The notes under the pieces are model-generated. The model had not been told where the DNA came from. It was given only the letters and a program-made list of their open reading frames with translations, and did not search any database. A stretch of 64,000 bases of DNA from Luteolibacter flavescens (GTDB taxonomy: Bacteria; Verrucomicrobiota; Verrucomicrobiia; Verrucomicrobiales; Akkermansiaceae): contig NZ_JAPDDS010000021.1 in assembly GCF_025950085.1 (NCBI RefSeq), positions 18,383-82,382 on the forward strand, given 5' to 3'. The stretch's first letter is position 1, and every line of letters begins with the position of its first letter. Below, piece after piece: positions 1-6,262 of this stretch. Made by a program: the position numbers and the translations under genes.

Positions 1-25
1 GGTTCCCGGGGTTGGTTCTCCAAAA

Positions 26-100
26 TCCGGCGTAGCTCAGCGGTAGAGCGGGTGGCTGTTAACCACTAGGTCGTAGGTTCGATCCCTACCGCCGGAGCCA
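26..100 (+). tRNA. tRNA-Asn (anticodon GTT), CCA encoded
   Basis: A full cloverleaf can be folded. The 7-bp acceptor stem pairs 26-32 with 90-96, the D stem pairs 35-38 with 46-49, and the anticodon stem pairs 51-55 with 63-67. The loop CTGTTAA gives anticodon GTT (58-60). The T stem pairs 73-77 with 85-89 around TTCGATC. G97 is the discriminator and CCA is encoded at 98-100. The 3' half (67 onward) is also the prophage attachment site, so the bases after the CCA are phage-derived. Integration restores an intact tRNA. Confidence 0.97.
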
Positions 101-102
101 AT
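67..102 (+). repeat. attL, 36-bp core repeat
   Basis: Identical over 36 bases to 41604-41639. It covers the last base of the anticodon stem, the variable loop, the T arm, the acceptor 3' strand, CCA and two further bases (AT). The flanks differ immediately on both sides, which defines the core. Confidence 0.95.
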
Positions 103-105
103 CTA

Positions 106-135
106 AAAGGCGCATCCTCAATGGTTTGCGCCTTT
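106..135 (+). terminator. Candidate phage-supplied terminator after tRNA-Asn
   Basis: A perfect 9-bp stem (106-114 with 127-135) and 12-nt loop start four bases after attL; a T-rich stretch follows (133-142). In this lysogen it takes the place of the host terminator displaced to 41640-41680. The ATG at 121 falls in the loop, which argues against that codon as the start of the next gene. Confidence 0.5.
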
Positions 136-189
136 GGTGTTTTCTGGAGGTTGAGGGTGTGGACAGTAGATGTGGACGGTTTTGCGAAC

Positions 190-870
190 ATGCTTTCTGA
201 CGAGGAAATATGGGACCGAATCGAGGAGGCTGCGGATCTAAATTTCCGCGGCGAGAGGGACGTCATGACCTTGGACAAGGAGATTTCCATGTGGCTGGAG
301 TCTCATGGGATTTTGCCTTCGAAGGGCTGGGACGGCTGGAATTCCGTTACGGTGCTTGTTCACCTCATGAACCTTCAGCGGGATCTGAGGAGGGGGCATC
401 GGAGGCTCGAACGGGCTTTGAAGACGACGCGTCTTTTCCCTGCCTGGGAGATCGTGTGGAAGCACTATCCCCTGTGGCCGTTCGATCCAGCCCCTCGCCC
501 GGCGTGGATCGAGGAGAGATGGCGCACCGGCCTCGCAAAGACCACGGAGATGGGAACCGTGTGCGGTGAGCGGTTGGCGGCGATCGTTGGCCATCCGGTG
601 TGGCTAGAAATGTCGGATCTCGGTCGGCCCTTTGAACCTTTCTTATCCGACCAAGGATTTCTAACCCCTCCTTATTGGGAGGGGAGCGGAGCTATCACCA
701 TCAGACCCGTGGGGCGGAGGGATGCCATGACCCTAGGGATCATGAAGGATTCACCGGCGATACCGGCATTTACTCCGTGGCCGGGAGAGGGGAGGCTGTC
801 CCTGCCTGAATGGCAGAACCTGGTAGAGGACCTCAGATCCGGTCGGCGCGGAGCGAAGACAAGGCCGTGA
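190..870 (+). CDS. Paralogue of the prophage head-module protein at 22445-23818
   Basis: 226 aa from ATG 190. An in-frame ATG at 121 would add 23 residues but lies inside the tRNA-proximal hairpin. The protein aligns by eye with the middle of the 457-aa virion-module protein at 22445-23818. Shared landmarks are TLDKE followed by a W-LE block, an MNL...RGH segment, a P-[IV]-W-[IL]-E segment, GSG...RPV, and KDSP. The head protein's N-terminal ~50 and C-terminal ~200 residues are missing. Position beside attL, far from the structural operon, suggests duplication and relocation or acquisition by recombination. Function is unknown; it could interact with the virion protein or be a decaying copy, though the frame is open. 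The 3' end overlaps the convergent exonuclease gene by 38 bp. Confidence 0.72.
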   Translation: MLSDEEIWDRIEEAADLNFRGERDVMTLDKEISMWLESHGILPSKGWDGWNSVTVLVHLMNLQRDLRRGHRRLERALKTTRLFPAWEIVWKHYPLWPFDPAPRPAWIEERWRTGLAKTTEMGTVCGERLAAIVGHPVWLEMSDLGRPFEPFLSDQGFLTPPYWEGSGAITIRPVGRRDAMTLGIMKDSPAIPAFTPWPGEGRLSLPEWQNLVEDLRSGRRGAKTRP

Positions 871-1363
871 ATAGATCGGCAATCGCAGCTTTGGTATCGG
901 CGAGTGCCTCATGGGGCCGCGTCGCACGCCGCTGGTCTCCGAAGGCCACCTTCCAGACTGTGCGAGCGTCCCGCACCTGGTAGTATCGCCAAGGCTCGGG
1001 AGAGCCGGGCGGGCGAAGATCCAGAAGGGGCATTAGAAGGGGAAAGTCATAGGTGATGCCCCAGCTCCAAGGGACCCTAGACTCACGATCCGGGATAACC
1101 TGATCCAGCCACGCGCAGAGAGCGGCGATGGCCTTGGCCGGCTCAATTGCATCAGCGTGTTCGATGGTCGTGCCGTGGTCGCGATGCCACCGGATCGTCT
1201 CGTAGTCGCATACGAAAGGCAGCTCCGGCTTCAGTCGCACAAGGAACTCCTCGCCCGTGGCTCCGGTCTCAGGGTCGAATGTGACCGCGGCCAGCTCCAC
1301 GATCGCGGACCCGGGCCGCTTTCCCAGAGCCTCGATATCGAGCATGAAGTGGGTGTAGCTCAC
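833..1363 (-). CDS. DEDD-type 3'-5' exonuclease (Rv2179c-like)
   Basis: 176 aa, GTG start. The N-terminal MLDIEALG segment supplies the DxE pair (D9, E11). D106 lies in a TYDFPLL segment, and the C-terminal HEALAD supplies H151 and D156. Together these match the DEDDh exonuclease layout in the small phage and mycobacterial Rv2179c-like family. Expected activity is two-metal 3'-5' exonucleolysis of DNA or RNA in the cytoplasm. Its GTG overlaps the TGA of the upstream RHH gene (1360-1710), so the two are translationally coupled. It probably belongs to the lysogeny-side leftward transcript. Family assignment is good; substrate is unknown. Confidence 0.85.
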   Translation of the reverse strand: MSYTHFMLDIEALGKRPGSAIVELAAVTFDPETGATGEEFLVRLKPELPFVCDYETIRWHRDHGTTIEHADAIEPAKAIAALCAWLDQVIPDRESRVPWSWGITYDFPLLMPLLDLRPPGSPEPWRYYQVRDARTVWKVAFGDQRRATRPHEALADTKAAIADLFTALSSLRADRI

Positions 1364-1710
1364 TGGTCGCCCTCCTTCAGCTTGCGAATCAGGGCGTCGA
1401 TGCCGCGTTCCATCTCTGCAGGATCATCCGTGCCGATGGTCTCCTTGATCCAGATACGGAAGCTCTGTGGCTTCACGAATTCCCCGGCCTCCGCCTTGCG
1501 GCGGATCTCCGCGACCACGAGCTCCCGGTCCTTCGGGGGTAGTCCGAGAATCCGGGCGGTGAGGGGGAAGTCGCCTCCACAGAGGCCTTGGTAGATGATG
1601 AGGTGGCGCATCACCTCATTGCGCGAAATCCCGTTCCGGGCCGCCGTGATATCGAGAATCGCCACCTCATGATCCGAGAGGGTCAGAGAGGTCTTGTTGT
1701 TGAGCTTCAT
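1360..1710 (-). CDS. Ribbon-helix-helix-like DNA-binding protein
   Basis: 116 aa. Residues about 5-40 (SLTLSDHEVAILD..., then ISRNEVMRHLII) look like a CopG/Arc-type beta strand followed by two helices. The C-terminal half is charged and helical with no recognised motif. It is the first gene of a two-gene leftward unit with the exonuclease and lies downstream of the RHH gene at 1815-2021. A regulatory role in lysogeny is inferred from fold and location only. Confidence 0.65.
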   Translation of the reverse strand: MKLNNKTSLTLSDHEVAILDITAARNGISRNEVMRHLIIYQGLCGGDFPLTARILGLPPKDRELVVAEIRRKAEAGEFVKPQSFRIWIKETIGTDDPAEMERGIDALIRKLKEGDQ

Positions 1711-1814
1711 GGGGAGGAAGTTGGTAGTGATTTAGGGTTCCTAAGAAGAACCCTAAGAGAGTGACGGGAAGTACTGGAGCGCGCAAGTCAAAGGTGTTCG
1801 AATGAACACATGAG

Positions 1815-2021
1815 TCATTTCCCCTTCCCCTCTGAATCCTCCACGTCCGGGAACTTCTCCTTCAGGAGCTGCTCAATCCAATTGGACAAGGTGCGCCCAT
1901 CTGCGCCCGCCGCCTCCCTGGCCCTCTCCAAGAGATCCGCGCGCATGCTGATGCTCGTCTGGGTCTTTCCGTCGGCCCGCGTCCCGTGGCGTGAGGCGGG
2001 TGTTGGTTTCGGCTTAGGCAT
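1815..2021 (-). CDS. Small ribbon-helix-helix repressor candidate (leftward)
   Basis: 68 aa. After a basic N-terminus (PKPKPTPASRHG), residues about 21-57 (TSISMRADLLERAREAA...TLSNWIEQLL) form a typical strand-helix-helix RHH fold. It reads leftward and diverges from a second RHH gene (2119-2331). Only about 97 bp separate their starts, and that gap holds the inverted repeat and palindrome annotated at 2031-2095. This is the geometry of a temperate-phage switch built from two RHH proteins rather than CI/Cro HTH proteins. Which partner maintains lysogeny cannot be read from sequence. Confidence 0.75.
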   Translation of the reverse strand: MPKPKPTPASRHGTRADGKTQTSISMRADLLERAREAAGADGRTLSNWIEQLLKEKFPDVEDSEGKGK

Positions 2022-2030
2022 GGCCGCTTA

Positions 2031-2095
2031 ATACACCATCCTACTAACCATTAAAGAAAATTGTTGCTCTTGGTGTAGGATGGTGTATCACACCA
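2031..2095. promoter_or_regulatory. Palindromic operator region of the divergent RHH switch
   Basis: A perfect 14-bp inverted repeat lies at 2031-2044 (ATACACCATCCTAC) and 2075-2088, spaced by 30 bp of AT-rich sequence. The right arm overlaps a perfect palindrome TGGTGT-ATC-ACACCA at 2081-2095, and another TGGTGTA half-site starts at 2071. Repeated TGGTGTA half-sites in both orientations suit cooperative RHH dimers. The site spans the interval between the start codons at 2021 (minus) and 2119 (plus). Confidence 0.75.
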
Positions 2096-2118
2096 ACAAC
2101 GAACGGCAACACGCCACC

Positions 2119-2331
2119 ATGAAAGCCAAACACGCCACCACAATCTCACTGGATGCGAAGCTGCTCGAAGCAGCCCGCAAAGAGGCGAAGGCACAGCGCC
2201 GGTCCCTCTCTGCCCAGCTTGAAGTCTGGATGGAAGAGAAGCTCGGAGTGCGGAGCGAAGAACACGCCCCGATGAACCGGACCCCATTCGAGGGAATGGG
2301 ACCGGAAGCGCCCGGGCACATGCCGGTCTAA
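2119..2331 (+). CDS. Small ribbon-helix-helix regulator (rightward)
   Basis: 70 aa from ATG 2119. An in-frame ATG at 2080 lies inside the operator palindrome and is less likely. Residues about 5-40 (HATTISLDAKLLEAARKEA...SLSAQLEVWMEEKLG) form a clear RHH domain, followed by a Pro/Gly-rich tail. It is divergent from the RHH gene at 1815-2021, and the pair shares the operator region. It is the first gene of the rightward early transcript, a Cro-like position. Regulatory role inferred from fold and arrangement. Confidence 0.75.
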   Translation: MKAKHATTISLDAKLLEAARKEAKAQRRSLSAQLEVWMEEKLGVRSEEHAPMNRTPFEGMGPEAPGHMPV

Positions 2332-2351
2332 CAACCAACTCATTTCCCTAC

Positions 2352-2582
2352 ATGCCACCCTCCGAGATTACTCCCCGCTGGATGAAGCTTCGTCTCGCAA
2401 GCCGTCACTGCGGACTGTCCGTGCGGACGCTTGAGCGCCGTCTCAGCGAGGAATGCTTTGCGAGCAAGCTCGTCGGAGCGGTGCGCCTCATCGACCGCGA
2501 ATCGCTTGATGCGTGGATCGATAGCCAGCCGTCCGCCACCTCCGGTTTCCGCGGCAAGAAGAAGACCCCGAACCCCGCCTGA
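2352..2582 (+). CDS. Excisionase/MerR-type helix-turn-helix protein
   Basis: 76 aa. Pattern: ...RLASRHCGLSVRTLERRLSEE...VGAVRLIDRESLDAWIDSQ. This is a winged-helix MerR/excisionase-like DNA-binding domain ending in the usual strand and Asp-Trp-Ile helix. It begins 20 bp after the RHH gene and so probably belongs to the same early transcript. Size and location favour a recombination directionality factor working with the integrase at 40316-41512, but a regulatory role is also possible. Confidence 0.7.
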   Translation: MPPSEITPRWMKLRLASRHCGLSVRTLERRLSEECFASKLVGAVRLIDRESLDAWIDSQPSATSGFRGKKKTPNPA

Positions 2583-2608
2583 GATGAGCACGCCCAGCGC
2601 CTACGACG

Positions 2609-2959
2609 TCATGGTCGATACCTGGCCTCTATTGAAAGCATCGAGCCTTTCTCGGAGCACGTCACCCGCCACTTGCCAGCCTGGTGCCGATACTCCTTCC
2701 CCGCTGCAAGAGCCGCTTTCAGCTCATGAAGGAATGCAGGAAGGCCCTCGTGACCTACCAGCGCGGCCTTCAGTGCCATCGGAGCCAGAGCCTCCTGAGG
2801 GCGGAGATCCCCCGGAATCTCCATGAACAGCCGCTCGGGAGGATCGGCATCCACGCGGGGAAGCACATGTAGCACCACCCGCCCCAAAGAGATCTCCCGG
2901 TCACCCACGGTCGCCATTCCGGAGACCATCTCAAGATAGTCAGAAATTACCTTTTCCAT
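2609..2959 (-). CDS. Hypothetical phage protein
   Basis: 116 aa from the ATG at 2959 (MEKVISDYLEM...); an upstream in-frame start at 2998 would add 13 residues. No recognised motif: mixed alpha/beta composition with SLGRVVLHVLPRV and a helical LPAFLHELKAAL segment. It is the only minus-strand gene in this early stretch, and longer plus-strand frames across it have poor protein composition. Real coding is likely but not certain. Confidence 0.5.
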   Translation of the reverse strand: MEKVISDYLEMVSGMATVGDREISLGRVVLHVLPRVDADPPERLFMEIPGDLRPQEALAPMALKAALVGHEGLPAFLHELKAALAAGKEYRHQAGKWRVTCSEKGSMLSIEARYRP

Positions 2960-3018
2960 AACCCCGAAAGGCTGAGTGGCCGAGTAGGGGCGGAGCAACC
3001 TGAAACCTGATCATTCTC

Positions 3019-3300
3019 GTGAACTCCCTCACCGCTGTCATCCCCGGGCTACAATCGCGCGCCGCTGCCGCGCAGCCGACATCGCTGTCCCGCATGCGCG
3101 GATTCCAGCACGCCGCGAAGCTCTGCGCGAAGCCATGGAGCGCAGGGCGGGTGCTCCGCCAGCTCCGGCAACACGCCGGCTTCTGGGCGGACCGGGACGA
3201 GGACAAGGCCTGCGCCTACCGCGAGAGCATCGGCCTGATAGCCCGGGAGACCGGCGAGCGCGAGACCACGGTGGTCCCGGACTTCGCCCTCACGTCTTGA
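3019..3300 (+). CDS. Hypothetical small early protein
   Basis: 93 aa with GTG start. Arg/Ala-rich first half, then an acidic/basic segment (WADRDEDKACAYRESIGLIARETGE) and a predicted strand at the end. No family recognised. It is the first of a series of short rightward genes in the early region and is bounded by short non-coding gaps. Confidence 0.45.
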   Translation: MNSLTAVIPGLQSRAAAAQPTSLSRMRGFQHAAKLCAKPWSAGRVLRQLRQHAGFWADRDEDKACAYRESIGLIARETGERETTVVPDFALTS

Positions 3301-3423
3301 AACTTTCGCGCCCGGCCGGCGCGCGGTCCTCGGGGAGGGGGACCTGCGACACGCCGGCCGGGCCGATCCTCTCACCCGACCTCCCCGCCGTCTCTAACAT
3401 GAACTTCCCCTATCTCCCCGTTT

Positions 3424-3675
3424 ATGTCTGAAATCCTGCCACTTCCCATTCCCACCGAGGCGCAGATCAAGGGATACCCCGATCACGTCGCCATGTTGCC
3501 GCCTGCCGAGCCCGGCATGGTCGGGAACGCATCCTTCCGCTGTGGCGTGTTCCGCGCGGCGCTGATGGAGGCCTGCCAGACCATCGACTACTGCCGCCAC
3601 CCGGACTCCACGCCGGAGGGGCGGACCAAGGCAGCGGAGGCATTCTTCCGTCACTTCCAGGAGGTGCGCCAATGA
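3424..3675 (+). CDS. Hypothetical small early protein
   Basis: 83 aa, ATG start. The C-terminal half is helical (FRCGVFRAALMEACQTIDYC... then TKAAEAFFRHFQEV). No family recognised. Its TGA overlaps the ATG of the next gene, so the two are probably translated together. Confidence 0.6.
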   Translation: MSEILPLPIPTEAQIKGYPDHVAMLPPAEPGMVGNASFRCGVFRAALMEACQTIDYCRHPDSTPEGRTKAAEAFFRHFQEVRQ

Positions 3676-4091
3676 AAGCCCGCCGTCCGGTCTCGACCGT
3701 CCGCGACTATCGCCCGCCGCCCGAGGCGGGGGAGGTCCCCACCACTGGAGCACCGATGCCACGGGCGAAAGCAACGGCGAAGGGTGCGACCAGGGGCGGC
3801 AGCTTGTCCCCGCTGCAGATGCTGCGGCAGGGGATGGCCCTGCCCGAGCCGGAGCGCACGGACATGCGGTGGTTCGTGTCGCAGTATCCCGACGCCTACC
3901 TGGCCGATGCCTACCGGGACCTCAGCACGAAGAACCTGAGCGACCTGACAGACCATTGGGTGCGCGAGCAGGCGGAGCGACTGAAGGCGGTGCGCGTGGA
4001 GATCCGCGTGCGCGGCCTGACACCGAAGACGCTGCTGGAGGCCCACCCGCGCAAACCGATGAAACCCCATCCCCTGAACCCACGCCGATGA
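3672..4091 (+). CDS. Hypothetical early protein with basic N-terminus
   Basis: 139 aa. The first ~45 residues are basic and Pro/Ala/Gly-rich. The remainder is helical and charged (SLSPLQMLRQGMALPEPE, WFVSQYPDAYLADAYRDL, LSDLTDHWVREQAERLKAV). Both ends overlap neighbouring genes by 4 bp (ATGA), showing operon organisation. Function unknown; the basic tail hints at nucleic-acid contact. Confidence 0.6.
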   Translation: MKARRPVSTVRDYRPPPEAGEVPTTGAPMPRAKATAKGATRGGSLSPLQMLRQGMALPEPERTDMRWFVSQYPDAYLADAYRDLSTKNLSDLTDHWVREQAERLKAVRVEIRVRGLTPKTLLEAHPRKPMKPHPLNPRR

Positions 4092-4549
4092 AACCCTGTA
4101 TCGCCCGTCAACACGCCGAGGACTGCCGCCAGATGGCGGGCTTCCTCCTGGGATTTGCCGTGATCATGGCCCTCGCGGGTGCAGCCGTGGGGGATTCGCT
4201 CGGGCCGGGGATGATGCTGCTCGCCTGCATCGCGGCGGCGGTCGTTTTCGCCGGCGGCTTCATCCACGAGATGGCGCAGGCCCGGCACTACGACCGGGTG
4301 GGCCGCAATGCCTCGCGGGAGCTGGCGGCATCGCCACCACCTGCAGCACAGCCCACGGAGCTCCGCCGCATCCCGGTCGAACTTTACGGGGGGCCGCTCG
4401 ATGGCGGTCCAATGATGATCCAGGAGGACACTCACACCATCGAGGTCGAGAGCAAGGCGACCGGCGAACAAAGCTACTACCAGCGGTCCCAGCTCAAGAG
4501 CCGGAAGGGCTGCACCGTCTTCGAGCACCGTCCCCAGATCTCCGCCTGA
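4088..4549 (+). CDS. Two-TM membrane protein with soluble C-terminal domain
   Basis: 153 aa from ATG 4088, overlapping the previous stop. Two hydrophobic segments at about residues 17-34 and 40-56 (FLLGFAVIMALAGAAV; MMLLACIAAAVVFAGG) form a membrane hairpin. A soluble domain follows, with PVELYGGPLDGG near residue 100. The LYGGPLDGG strand-turn recurs in small phage and actinobacterial hypothetical proteins. Early-region membrane proteins can mediate superinfection exclusion, but nothing here shows that. Confidence 0.6.
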   Translation: MKPCIARQHAEDCRQMAGFLLGFAVIMALAGAAVGDSLGPGMMLLACIAAAVVFAGGFIHEMAQARHYDRVGRNASRELAASPPPAAQPTELRRIPVELYGGPLDGGPMMIQEDTHTIEVESKATGEQSYYQRSQLKSRKGCTVFEHRPQISA

Positions 4550-4650
4550 CTTAACACTTTTCCCCCGGAACCAAACCGGCCCGGGGCGCGCGCCCACCCC
4601 GTCCCCCCGAAGACGGCGCCGCCCCGGGTTGCATCCCTCACCGCACGACC

Positions 4651-5031
4651 ATGTCCGACCCTGCCTCCGCCGCTCCTGCCACGATGACCATCGTACTTCC
4701 CATCCCCTCCCGCAAGGTGACTCCGAACGGCCGCGCGGGGTGGCGCGCGAAGGCGAAGCTGGTGAGGAAGTATCGCTCGCTCGCCTTCTGGCGGATGCTG
4801 GAGCTGCTGGGCGGGGAGAAGCCGCCGCGCCCGGTGGCCTACAGCTACCGCTACCACTGGGGAAGCAACCGCCGCGACGATGACAACGCGATCGCCAGCG
4901 GGAAGGCCTACCTGGATGGCATCTGCGAGGCCCTGAAGATCGATGACCGCGAGCTGCGCTTCCGCGAGCTGATCCACGAGAAGGACCGCACGGAGCCGCG
5001 GATGGAAGTGATCCTGCACCTCGCTCCCTGA
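4651..5031 (+). CDS. RusA-like Holliday-junction resolvase
   Basis: 126 aa. RusA landmarks are visible: N-terminal strand ending in PN (TPNGRAGWR), a central basic helix, then RRDDDNAIASGKAYLDG with the acidic cluster D76-D78 and D89, and IDDREL (D98, D99). The length fits the family (about 120-130 aa). RusA-type enzymes resolve four-way junctions in dimeric form; in phages they process branched replication or recombination intermediates. Located among early genes ahead of the replication block, which fits. Family assignment is good; activity is inferred. Confidence 0.82.
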   Translation: MSDPASAAPATMTIVLPIPSRKVTPNGRAGWRAKAKLVRKYRSLAFWRMLELLGGEKPPRPVAYSYRYHWGSNRRDDDNAIASGKAYLDGICEALKIDDRELRFRELIHEKDRTEPRMEVILHLAP

Positions 5032-5131
5032 CTCTCCACGGACGCCGGCCCCACCACAGCGGAGGCAGTCCCATGAAGGGACGGGGCCGGCTGAAATTTC
5101 CAAACCCGAACGAACCCGATCCATCCACCCG

Positions 5132-5341
5132 ATGAATCCCAACCAAGGCCCGCAACCCCAGTGCCGCAAGCGCCGACACCAGCGGACGGTCGGCAAGCAG
5201 GAGCGGAATGAACACTTCACCGACGTGGACCGCGCCTGCGACCGCTGGCTGCGGGACCGCGACGAAACCTACCGCCCCGCCGGCGAGCGGAAGCAAGCCG
5301 TCCCGGGGAAACCTTACCAGCCGCTCAGCCACTTCGCATGA
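5132..5341 (+). CDS. Hypothetical small basic protein
   Basis: 69 aa, strongly basic and polar (QCRKRRHQRTVGKQERNEHF, then DRACDRWLRDRDE). No hydrophobic core or recognised motif. Short, so coding status rests on operon position and start codon only. Confidence 0.4.
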   Translation: MNPNQGPQPQCRKRRHQRTVGKQERNEHFTDVDRACDRWLRDRDETYRPAGERKQAVPGKPYQPLSHFA

Positions 5342-5401
5342 GCCAATCCGCCCACCGAGAAACCCCGGCCGGAAGCTGCAACCTCTCACTGACCCACCAC
5401 C

Positions 5402-5740
5402 ATGGATCGCATTGAACATCTCTTAACATGCCTCGCCGAAGAATGCGGGGAGGTCGCCAAGGAATGCTGCAAGGCGCTCCGGTTCGGGATCTATGATCAG
5501 CTTACCATCGATCCCAACGGCCCGCGGGGGACCGAGGGTCCTACGAATCGCGCGAAGATCGCGGCAGAGATGGTTGACCTGATTGCCATCTATCAGATGT
5601 GCGTGGATATGGAGATCCTTCCGGATCTCGGCCTCTCAATGTCTATGGAGACCATCAGGGAGAAGGCCAGCCTGAAGAAATCCAAGGTCGAGGCCTACAT
5701 GCACTACGCACGCCGCGTTGGAGCTCTGAAAGGGCACTGA
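5402..5740 (+). CDS. MazG-like nucleotide pyrophosphohydrolase
   Basis: 112 aa. The helix LAEECGEVAKE (E13, E14, E17) and a second helix with E56-x-x-D59 (AEMVDLIAIYQMC) match the ExxE...ExxD metal-binding pattern of the all-alpha MazG/NTP-PPase superfamily. An inserted loop separates the two helices. Phage members adjust nucleotide pools or deplete (p)ppGpp-type signals. Its stop codon lies inside a 24-bp repeat that recurs at two other gene ends. Family assignment is moderately good. Confidence 0.75.
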   Translation: MDRIEHLLTCLAEECGEVAKECCKALRFGIYDQLTIDPNGPRGTEGPTNRAKIAAEMVDLIAIYQMCVDMEILPDLGLSMSMETIREKASLKKSKVEAYMHYARRVGALKGH

Positions 5741-5758
5741 TCACCGATCACCCGGCAC
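5735..5758 (+). repeat. GATCACC repeat, copy 1 (overlaps a stop codon)
   Basis: 24 bp containing GATCACCGATCACCCGGC, identical to 9489-9512 and present inverted, with one mismatch, at 22399-22422. It contains the TGA of the MazG-like gene. Confidence 0.85.
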
Positions 5759-5765
5759 AATCCCC

Positions 5766-5981
5766 ATGCCCTCCGGCTCCGCCCCAATCCACCGCCCCGA
5801 GACCACCGAGGTGCCGACCGGCACGCTGCGGATGATCCTGGCCCACTGCCGACGCGGCCTCGCGCCGACGGTCGCGTGGTCCGAGGACCGCCACCGCATG
5901 GACCGCCAGGCCTTCGACCTCCGCGGCGAACAACTCGCGGCGATCGAGGCGGAAATCCAACTCCTGTTAGATAACCAATGA
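5766..5981 (+). CDS. Hypothetical small early protein
   Basis: 71 aa. The C-terminal half is helical (MDRQAFDLRGEQLAAIEAEIQLLLDN). No recognised family. It starts 7 bp after the 24-bp repeat and overlaps the next start by 4 bp. Confidence 0.5.
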   Translation: MPSGSAPIHRPETTEVPTGTLRMILAHCRRGLAPTVAWSEDRHRMDRQAFDLRGEQLAAIEAEIQLLLDNQ

Positions 5982-6262
5982 AGACCCGAAAGTTTCGCCC
6001 TTATGTCCGCCGCGCACGCGGGGATGAGCATGCCGACAACTGGCGAATGGCGTTCCGCCTCGCCTTCTACCGCGAGCTTGGAAAGCCCTTCTACGTGATG
6101 GTGCAGCATGGGTTTCCCCGACTCGTGATGGAGGTGGGACCTAGCCGCCGGGAGGTGGCGATGTCGCCAATGTCCGTGGCGAGAAAATGGAACACCTTCC
6201 GGAAGTGGTCCGCCCAGATCCAGCGCCTCGCATCAGGTAGCAACGGAAAGGAAAGATCATGA
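5978..6262 (+). CDS. Hypothetical basic early protein
   Basis: 94 aa, rich in Arg and aromatics (FRPYVRRARGDEHADNWRMAFRLAFYRELGKPFYV). No family recognised. The stop overlaps the start of the helicase-methyltransferase gene, so the two are co-translated; a role as a small accessory factor is conceivable but unsupported. Confidence 0.55.
   Translation: MKTRKFRPYVRRARGDEHADNWRMAFRLAFYRELGKPFYVMVQHGFPRLVMEVGPSRREVAMSPMSVARKWNTFRKWSAQIQRLASGSNGKERS

Noticed and set aside
3911..5419. Long minus-strand open frame (about 500 codons) over the early region
   Set aside because: Arg/Gly/Ser-rich shadow of GC-rich plus-strand genes, including the recognisable RusA-like gene; no domain features.
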